Shown here piece by piece: positions 53,334 through 61,094 of a DNA stretch of 64,000 nt (positions within the stretch are counted from its first letter, which is position 1; each line of letters begins with the position of its first letter). The stretch is from the NCBI GenBank assembly GCA_029449235.1, contig JANATG010000012.1, forward strand, positions 1,897,093-1,961,092. The letters run 5' to 3'. The notes beneath the pieces were generated by a model. That model ran no database searches, had not been told where the DNA came from, and saw nothing but the letters and a program-made list of their open reading frames with translations. Source of the DNA: Linnemannia schmuckeri. Its lineage: Eukaryota; Mortierellomycota; Mortierellomycetes; Mortierellales; Mortierellaceae. Both the position numbers and the translations under genes were made by a program.

Positions 53334-54140
53334 ATGGCACTGCTTTTACATTCAGCCTTCAGAATCATGACCTCTACGGCTCGTGTTTCACGCTACGCGA
53401 CAAGAAAATCGCCTACTTCAACAGCATCTGCAATGTCAGGGACTCGAGCAACATCTAGCGCAAAACCATCAACACAGCAGACCATCAAGGAACAGGAGTT
53501 GGCGCAGCGGACACGAGTGAGGTATGCGGCCACGAACTCGATGGCGGCAGACCCAATGGACAAGGGCGGTAAATAGTTGAACTGGGACGGACTGTAGAAA
53601 GGTAAAGACCGTGCTGGATATCGCCAGTCTTGGAAGATGACGGACCTACCCGATAAATTCTCGCGTCTGTATATGAGGACTCAAGGTAGTCAGCCAAGAA
53701 GGAGATGGCACTGATCCAGTTTGTCTTGACGCATAGGTTCGACTGGAATACGATCGCTAGAGGGAAATTGAAGGGACAGTTCTCGCTGGAAGAGTGTTGT
53801 GTCGCCTGGAAGCACTTGGACATGCCCATCGCCAACTGAAAAGTGCTGAGGGTATGAGATCGTTGCCGGATGCTTCCTCTACAGGGACTTCACACTGCAA
53901 GGCAACGACAGCGGCGGCAACATCCATCCTCGAAGCAACAACGACTACAGGAACAGGCAATAAATCGAAGCAGGTGTTTGTTTGGAACAAAGAATTGTCG
54001 TTCCATTTGCAGGTCCTGAACAGAAAGGAATCTAACCTCAAGGCAATCAACTGGTCCTCGGTTGCTCCAAAGATCCACCCCGATGCGACACCCCAGATTT
54101 GTCAGAACCATTGGGAGTTCCTTCAAGGAAGCTGCTCTTC

Positions 54141-54177
<37 letters not shown>

Positions 54178-54746
54178 GGCTGGTCGTTCCGCTGCATGGA
54201 ACTAAGAGGATGTTAAGCTGTTGAAAGAAGAGATCCGACTGTTGAGGTCACAGGACATGGGCACAATATGAGATCTCTTCTTGCCACATAAGACCAAGAA
54301 AAACATCATGTGATATTGGTTCAAGAAGGCCTCGAACAGACCAGCTACTATCAGTACAGATGACTACTATCAATTCCGTGCTGCGATCAAGGAAGTAGTT
54401 GCGGGTAGGGATGAAAGTGACATCAACTGGCTGGATGGTCCGCGGAGTATCAAGGAGTGGAACGAAATTGAGTAAAAGATGGGAGCTGAGTGGAGGAAAG
54501 CGTAACTGTGACACGTGGGAGAGTTCGTTCTCGTTCCTGGTCCGATCCACTTCTTGGACACCTGAAGAAGATCGAATGTTGTTGAGGATAGTTGAGTTTG
54601 TAGGAAAGGATGATTGGTTCTTGGTTGTAAAGGCTTTGCACAACTACAAGTCTGCATGGCAATGTCGACTCCGGCGGTGCCAGCTCCTTGCTCCTGTTGA
54701 GCAGAACGTCTCACCTAATCCTTTTCCTCTTCAAAGCGGCAAATAA
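53334..54746 (+). pseudogene. Decayed Myb/SANT-like multi-repeat gene
   Basis: Blocks in different frames resemble Myb/SANT helices. FDWNTIAREKLKGQFSLEECCVAWKHL is near 53735-53815. INWSSVAPKIHPDATPQICQNHW is near 54045-54110. WTPEEDRMLLRIVEFVGKDDW with WQCRLRR is near 54550-54680. The first ATG (53334) opens 80 codons of Ser/Thr-rich sequence ending in a stop, and further stops and frame changes lie between the blocks. A run of more than 30 A residues (54140-54175) interrupts the middle. Some breaks could be unrecognised introns, but the number of in-frame stops makes decay more likely. Confidence 0.5.
54140..54175 (+). repeat. Poly(A) run of more than 30 bases inside Myb-like relic
   Basis: Uninterrupted A run between a block ending GCTGCTCTTCC and GTGGCTGGTCG. 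It may be a slippage expansion or the tail of a retrotransposed insertion; no target-site duplication was recognised. Confidence 0.8.
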
Positions 54747-54921
54747 ATTCGCGACTGTGACCGTCAAAATGGAGATCGAGTTTGATCAACACAAAAATGA
54801 CACCCGTTGTTTTTTAATTTTTTCAGTTCTCCTTTTTTTCTCACAATTTCCACACCAATCACTTCTGCACTAGCCCCGACAAGAACCGACAACATCCTCC
54901 ATAACAACCAGCCGACAAGTA

Positions 54922-56991
54922 ATGGATATCCCAGAGATCAGAGCCCTGATCGCAGAGCAGATGGAACTGGACACATTGTGCTCCGCAGCACTAGTCTCCA
55001 GAGCCTGGCGCGACACCTGTATGCCCTTGATCTGGAACAACATTTCCTGGACCTCGCAGGTTAACGAACGACCCACACCAGAGGCGCTACTTGCCAACGC
55101 GCACCTTGTGAGGACGGTTACTATTTTCACAATGAAGCTTGATGCTCCCAGTAGCGGTGGCAGCGGTACTGGGGACAGTGGGGACGGTGGAGATGGACGT
55201 AGAGAAGCAGAAGAAGGAACAGAAACAGGAACAGCAACAGGATCAGCAATGGAAGTCGTTGGCGGAGGCCTTGCAAGCGGAGAATCAGTAGGAATCAACG
55301 AGACTGCTCCTGCTGGAGAACCAAGAGAAGCACAGATTGGAGAAACAACAAAACCTGGAGGAGGGTTCCCGTTTGCGCCATGTCGGAGGATCGAGGAACT
55401 CAACTTGCAACTCAACATCCGACAGGCTCCATTATGGGACCATCTCACCGACCTTGTCAAGTACAACCCAGGACTCAAAACCCTTTCCGTCTTTCTCTCT
55501 GGCGTGCCTCCAACCCTTGAGTTCATGCAAACTCTAGCAAGGATCAACACTTCTTCACCATTCTCGCCGCCATCCACCTCATACACGTCACCTTCATCCC
55601 CACATGGATCAGGAACAGGAACAGGAAATGAAGGGCTGAAGACTTTTATGACAATGTTCTTGGATTTGAACAAACAGACTACAGAAGCCCTCCTCGACCT
55701 GGCTACAAAACTCGAGTCCCTCCAACTTAACGGCGCCACCACCGTAGATCCAGGATCCCTTGACCGCTGGCCCGTCTTCCCAAACCTCGTCGTTCTCAAA
55801 CTCGGACTCAGTTCTGGAATTACACCCTACCATCAGCTCCAGATCATTCAACGGTGTCCCCAGTTACAGTCTTTGGCTTGGGATTTGGAAGAGTCAGCGG
55901 CGACGGGGCCGTTGACGTATGATGGTCCGCAGAATCCGACACCGGATACGACAGCGTATTATAATTATCGGTTTCCTACCACGGCGGTGTGTCAGTTGTT
56001 TCAGCCCATGTTTTGCCCGCAGCTGGAGAAACTGTCGATTACTTATCCGGCTTTGTCAGATCCGGAGTTGGCCAGGGTTGTTGAGGCTTGTCCGAGGTTG
56101 ACGTTGTTTGAAGTCTTTGAGACGGGCTTTGGAGCGAGAGCTTTTCATGCCATGACGAGACACTTTGTGCACCTGACACGGCTGGATATCAGGAGGTGTT
56201 CGGGAGTTACGAGTCCGATGGCGCAGCAGATCTTGACGTCTTGTAGGAGGTTGGTTTTCTTTTGTGGAGACGCCCTTCATGCCCGGGACATTGTTGGACT
56301 CCAGCCTCAACAATCCCAAGAAATCAACGCTGACGGGACGGTGCAGTCTCCACAGGAACAACAACTCCGACCACAGGACTGGGTCTGCACCGACTTGACC
56401 TGGCTAACACTTTACATCTGCGGCCTCGAAAACGCTCCGCCGACCTGGCTACCCATAGTCCTGACCCAACTCGCCCGCCTCACCTCCCTCGACTTCCTCA
56501 CAATCTCCCCCACTGGTCCCGAATTCGACGGCACAAAAGACGGACTCCCCCTCACCCTCTCCTCTGGCCTCTCTACCCTGTCAACCCTCACAAACCTCGA
56601 ACGGTTCTGTTTCCACGGCCTGGCACAAGAGATGCGGGAAGAAGATGTCCAGTGGATGGTCGACTCCTGGCCGCGGTTGGTGAGAGTCGAGGGGGTTGTG
56701 CACCCGGAGAGGGAAAGACGGATGGTGATTGAACCGATAATGAGGAGGGAGGGGATTGAGGTATGTGGGTACTTTGGAGATGATGATGAGGATGTTTTGG
56801 GGTTGCATGTTATTGCGTCTGAGGATGAGTATGGGGATGAGATTGATTTTGGAGGGCAGGAGGATATGATGGAGGACGAGGCGGTTTTGGAAGGTTTGGG
56901 TGGTGCTGCAGATCAGTTAGCTGAAGGAACTCCTCCACCTCCATCAGCTCTTCCTCAAGAAACGCAGGATCAGGACCAGGACGATGCTTAG
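54922..56991 (+). CDS. F-box-like/LRR protein with Gly/Glu/Thr-rich insert
   Basis: Single-exon protein of 689 residues. It begins MDIPEIRALIAEQMELDTLC and continues AALVSRAWRDTCMPLIWNNI, a recognisable F-box-like opening (IPEI..LDTL..LVSRAW..PLIWN). A low-complexity insert (GSGTGDSGDGGDG, ETGTATGSAME) separates it from Leu-rich repeats: RIEELNLQLNI, LKTLSVFLSG, LESLQLNGATT, LVVLKLGLSSG, LQSLAWDLE, LEKLSITYPAL and LTRLDIRRCSGV. The tail is acidic and Gln-rich. The expected role is substrate receptor of an SCF ubiquitin ligase. It is only distantly similar to the array at 1460-5900. Confidence 0.85.
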   Translation: MDIPEIRALIAEQMELDTLCSAALVSRAWRDTCMPLIWNNISWTSQVNERPTPEALLANAHLVRTVTIFTMKLDAPSSGGSGTGDSGDGGDGRREAEEGTETGTATGSAMEVVGGGLASGESVGINETAPAGEPREAQIGETTKPGGGFPFAPCRRIEELNLQLNIRQAPLWDHLTDLVKYNPGLKTLSVFLSGVPPTLEFMQTLARINTSSPFSPPSTSYTSPSSPHGSGTGTGNEGLKTFMTMFLDLNKQTTEALLDLATKLESLQLNGATTVDPGSLDRWPVFPNLVVLKLGLSSGITPYHQLQIIQRCPQLQSLAWDLEESAATGPLTYDGPQNPTPDTTAYYNYRFPTTAVCQLFQPMFCPQLEKLSITYPALSDPELARVVEACPRLTLFEVFETGFGARAFHAMTRHFVHLTRLDIRRCSGVTSPMAQQILTSCRRLVFFCGDALHARDIVGLQPQQSQEINADGTVQSPQEQQLRPQDWVCTDLTWLTLYICGLENAPPTWLPIVLTQLARLTSLDFLTISPTGPEFDGTKDGLPLTLSSGLSTLSTLTNLERFCFHGLAQEMREEDVQWMVDSWPRLVRVEGVVHPERERRMVIEPIMRREGIEVCGYFGDDDEDVLGLHVIASEDEYGDEIDFGGQEDMMEDEAVLEGLGGAADQLAEGTPPPPSALPQETQDQDQDDA

Positions 56992-57114
56992 CTCAAACTA
57001 TATATCCCCCTTGCATTTGTACAACACAATACCACAATACAATATACTCGTATATCGTCATCAAAAACACCATCCTACACTTTATTCCCTCCCCCTCCTT
57101 TCACATACCTCGCC

Positions 57115-59238
57115 TCACTCAGCAGTTCCTCCAGTAGCGGTCGAGGTGGTAACAAACATGGGTACAACATTTTTCTCAGCGTCCACAGAGGCAGGGTCTG
57201 GAATACTTAACCGATCAATGATCCTCTCCAGACGCGCATTGCCTCCCAAACGCCTTATCTCCTCCCGCGCACGTTCCTCGTAAAGCGTCAACTGTTGCCG
57301 GCAGTACTCGAATGTCTTTGTGGCGTTCATCAGACTCACGGCATAGACTTTCAGTTCGTGGTCTTTGGGCTTTTGCTTCAAAATGTCTATTTCCGGGACA
57401 AGGTTTAAAAGATGTTGAAATGAAAATATTAGACAAATCTTTGCGGTCTTGCAGTTGTTTCGAAACGTTATATGACAGTTCTAGTGACAGCGAGAAGGAA
57501 ATAACTTACTAAGGAGCTTCCGGCTGTTCGGTGTGGCGCGGATGGAGTGGATGATGGGGTATGAGAATTTGCCTTCCGTCAAGTCTTCGCAGAATCCCTT
57601 GTTTGCAGAATACTATCACCCATAAATTCAGAACAAGGAACTTTCGGTTAACAAACAGCGGATCAAATTATGCCCTAATGCGTATCATTCAGCATCCCGC
57701 GAACAAGGAGGCGAAGGTTGCTGTTGCGAATTGTTGCATTATACCTGACTGGATTGGAGGTTGAGGTAGTCGTCTCGAATCTGAAAATGGATCCCGATCA
57801 GCTCCACCATTGGCACATAGTCACTAAATGAATAAAAAAAAAAAAGAACAATTCAGGATTGTGAGTTTGCATGGTTCCGTATGTAGATAGTGACCTGCTA
57901 TGAGCAAACGAAAGTACGAGCCTGGAGACGATATCATACACGGTAGAGTCGCTAGCGGTTTGCATCAGCTTGACAGCGAGACGCAACAGACCTCCCGTTT
58001 CTATGCAAAGAAAGTACGAAAGAAGACGAGTAAGTACAGAATGAACATCCATGAGCGCATCTCCTGGCGCCTAATGGTTGCGGAATAGGAAAAAATGAAC
58101 ATACTGTCGTTGACCATGGCGATGTACTCTTCCTCTGTTGGGCACGTGAGACTGTCTCTCCAGAGCAATTCCATTCCCTGTCCTCTATGCAAACACAGTA
58201 ATTCCTCTATAAAGTTACCAGGTCAATGGAGAAAAAACAGGTCAGTGCTGTTGCTCATAGGACAAGACAGGATCATGGCAACAAAACAGGTGCAATTGAC
58301 GATGACAAGAAACGTACCGGTGAAGATGGTGAGCATTTTCGGGTTGGGAATCTTGGAGAGTTCTGCCAGTGCCAGGAAGTAGACATAGTTGGCACAGTTG
58401 ATTGTCGCGGGTACTCCAAAGATCTTGTGTGCCACTAGATAGATAGTTCAAAAAAAATACAAGATATATTTTAAGTATGGGTGTACGTGTGGATGCAGAG
58501 TCATTTGGTGGCAAGAACTTTCTTTGTTGCCAAGAAGGCTAGTTTTGTGTTTTTGTCACACGAGCAGCCGAGGGAAAGGCAGATGAAAGAGAGCTTTTTG
58601 GGAAAAGGAAAAATTCCACACATGATAAAGAACAAAATTGTCCACAAAAAAAGGATGGAAACGAAGGAAGGTGGGAGATTGCGACGATCGTCCATTGTGA
58701 TTGCTGCGTTCTTGTATTGGTTGTACTTACCTGGCTCACCCCTGCGCAGGACAGAGTCATCCTCGATATCATCAACCCTGTTGTAACCAAAAGAGAGGAA
58801 GCTATGTTAGATAAGGCTGTTCTCGGGTGCTGATCAGTTGTCTTACAATAACCTTTGGTTCCTAAACTAAAATAACTTGACTCCTCCTTTGCTCGCAAGA
58901 AAGAAAAAAAAAATAAGGAGAAAACGTACAGGAGACTGGAGGTGTGGAGCATCTTTACGACCTTGGTGATGATGGCGAGCTCCTGAGAAGGGACCTTGAG
59001 CCAGATATTAAAAGCCTCGATCAGCTCTGTCCGCATCTCCTTGCCTGGGTTCGAGCAGATATACGTGTATGGCTCCAGGAGGGCCTATCGATGAGAGAAG
59101 AGGAAGGAAGAGGGAGTATTCTTGTTCGTTTGTTACGTTGCGTTGAAGGAGTGGGGCAAAGAGCATGGTCAAGGTGTAAAAAGACATTTTGCTTACAGCT
59201 TCATCATGGTCGGTGGGGTAGATTGTAGGGATGGCCAT
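57115..59238 (-). CDS. BTS1: Geranylgeranyl diphosphate synthase
   Basis: Trans-prenyltransferase that makes C20 geranylgeranyl diphosphate for protein prenylation, carotenoids and other isoprenoids. Nine exons (59197-59238, 58930-59084, 58731-58777, 58318-58434, 58105-58206, 57895-58000, 57745-57823, 57510-57612, 57115-57386) total 1023 bases, 340 residues. Seen: ALLEPYTYICSNPGKEMRTE, LWLKVP-type helix, MLHTSSLLVDDIEDDSVLRRGEP (first Asp-rich motif and Arg pair), NCANYVYFLALAEL, HRGQGMELLWRD, KTGGLLRLAVKLMQ, and FQIRDDYLNLQSSQYSANKGFCEDLTEGKFSYPIIH (second Asp-rich region). Length, intron density and motifs match fungal GGPP synthases, not farnesyl synthases. One intron has an atypical GTCACT donor. 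BTS1 is named by homology to yeast. Confidence 0.95.
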
Positions 59239-60065
59239 TGTTGATGTGAGTTGGTTGTTAATGTTCTTTGGAGTGTGAGTGATGATGCGAATGAAAAGGA
59301 AGGAGGAAGGGGCGACGTGATGAAGAAAGGAAAAAGAGGAGAGAAAAAGAGGTAGTGGAGATGGCGAAGGAACGACGAAACAAAGAAAAGAAAAGGTGTG
59401 ACCTTGTATGTGCCTGTGCCTGTGCTTGGCCTGTGTGACGCATTATCACACTCTTGATGATTTCATGCAAACTAAGCATTCGACCTTTGATTGGATCATC
59501 GTGGCCACTCCACAACGCGTTCGCCTTTTGCTTTTCTACTCTCAACGCTTCTTTTCTTGTTGCTTCGGCCTCGCTTCTTTTGGAGTATCATTGTCAATGA
59601 CAGGAGAATACAACACAGAGTTCAATTGACCCGGAAGGTGATACGATTTCGTCTTTCGCTTTCCTCACTGTCGACCCTCACAAAAAAATTTGCTTTTCCA
59701 CTTGATCGAATGACAACGACCTTCCTAACCACACCCTTGAATACGTGCACATCTCGTAGTGATGCTGGTTCAGTCATAAAAAATATCTTGATATAAGAAA
59801 ATAACCACTACATTCGTTTTTTTGCAGCGATCTCCATAACAATTTGCTATGGTTGATGTGAAAAAAGTATAAGCACGTGCCCACTCCTGTTACTCATCGC
59901 GTTGGTAACAAAACAAGTATTGAGGTACAAAAGAAAAGGAAACAAAGCGCAATGCCTCCAGTCTTGTAAACGTGGTGACAGAAAAAAGCGCAACCATGGC
60001 CCAGTCGATTCTGCAAAATTAAAAGGTTGATCCTCTAGAACTTCTCAGAAGAGCGAAAGGAATTT
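59239..60065. other. GGPP synthase promoter and tRNA flank
   Basis: Purine-rich leader of the GGPP synthase gene on the left (59270-59390), then AT-rich sequence with no gene seen. Confidence 0.5.
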
Positions 60066-60138
60066 TGGAGAACCTGGGCATCGATCCCAGTGCCTCTCGC
60101 ATGCTAAGCGAGCGCTCTACCATTTGAGCTAGATCCCC
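60066..60138 (-). tRNA. tRNA-Ala (anticodon AGC)
   Basis: 73 bases folding into a standard cloverleaf. D-arm GCTC/GAGC. Anticodon stem CTCGC/GCGAG with loop TTAGCAT (AGC). T-arm CTGGG/CCCAG with loop ATCGATG. Discriminator A. The acceptor stem GGGGATC/GTTCTCC contains the G3-U70 wobble that is the identity element for alanine; it also has one T-T mismatch at 6-67. No intron. The body closely resembles other eukaryotic tRNA-Ala(AGC) genes. Confidence 0.93.
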
Positions 60139-60233
60139 ATATGAGTATGTCGTGGATTCGCCCTCTTTTATTCACGTGTTTTCTCCCTTTCACGCCACCA
60201 ATTTTTACTATCTTTTTTTGGCCATTAATTACG

Positions 60234-61087
60234 TCATAGGATTGATGGATGGGGTGTACAGGCGACAAACAGCTACAACGCCGCCAGGAAGCGTGAATAT
60301 GATCGTGCGATTGCCCATGGACGCCAGATGCCAAGGCCGGTTCCCATACACTGGCAGTCGCCCTCGGATGCGGAACATGTTCAAGGATTCTCTTCTATCG
60401 GTGGAGCTCGAGCCGTGCACAGCGGTAGTCCTGCTCCCGATCGTGATGAGAATCCCAAGTGGAGTGTCTCGGACCTCCTTCGCGGTATCACCCCCAAGAG
60501 TATGTTAACTGAATGGTCCGCGGCTTTCCGAACCCCACAGTCCATCGCCAAGACAGTTTTGCATAGGTTTGTTGGCTACCTGGAGGCGCAGGCTTCGGAG
60601 TTGATATGGAAGCCTCGGTGCTCCGCGACGATCGCATGGGAGCAGACACAAGGCATCTCCGTCAAGAACAAGACCTCCAAGTACACAGGTCCCCAAGGTG
60701 ACTGGAGTCAGGGATACGGCTACATCACACAAGATGGTTTTTGCCCGTGTGGCGCTTCGCTAGCCACACATGAGAATGGGCGCTGCCCTGGAGCGTCCAT
60801 GGATCCACGCGTGGCCGATGAGCGGTTGCTGGATAGTTTGTTGGGAAGGAGGAGATTGTCATTAATGGAGAGGATGGGAAGAATTCCTTTTCTTCGTGTT
60901 TAGTTTTATTTTCTTCTATTGAAGCTGTGAGGAGCAGCGGCAATTGTTGCGCAGAGCCAGGTTGTGGACCGGACTGCGACTGGTGGATGGCTCTTGGAAG
61001 AGTTTGGTATGTAGCTCCTTTCACTATCGAATGCCTTTCTTGGGCTTTTCACTGGAGAAATAAAATTGCGTACGAAAAAAAAAAAAA
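60234..61087 (+). mobile_element. 5'-truncated LINE (non-LTR retrotransposon) fragment with poly(A) tail
   Basis: Contains only the 3' end of a LINE ORF (60235-60903) followed by about 170 bases and an A-run at about 61075-61089. The reading frame is open from the left junction, while a stop codon lies just outside it (60226-60228), as expected for 5' truncation during target-primed reverse transcription. AATTACG occurs both before the left junction (60227-60233) and after the A-run (61088-61094), a candidate target-site duplication whose first As are ambiguous with the tail. It lies 95 bases from the tRNA-Ala gene. Confidence 0.75.
60235..60903 (+). pseudogene. C-terminal fragment of LINE reverse-transcriptase ORF
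   Basis: About 220 codons with no true start (first ATG is internal). The end has a Cys-rich motif DGFCPCGASLATHENGRCPG followed by ADERLLDSLLGRRRLSLMERMGR. This zinc-knuckle-like C-terminus is common after the RT of fungal LINEs. It presumably corresponds to the part of the neighbouring element that lies beyond the window. Confidence 0.6.
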
Positions 61088-61094
61088 AATTACG

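Noticed and set aside
60328..60903. Independent 191-residue gene starting at 60328
   Set aside because: The frame is open upstream to the insertion junction and the sequence ends in a LINE-type Cys motif and poly(A) tail; it is the 3' end of a truncated LINE.
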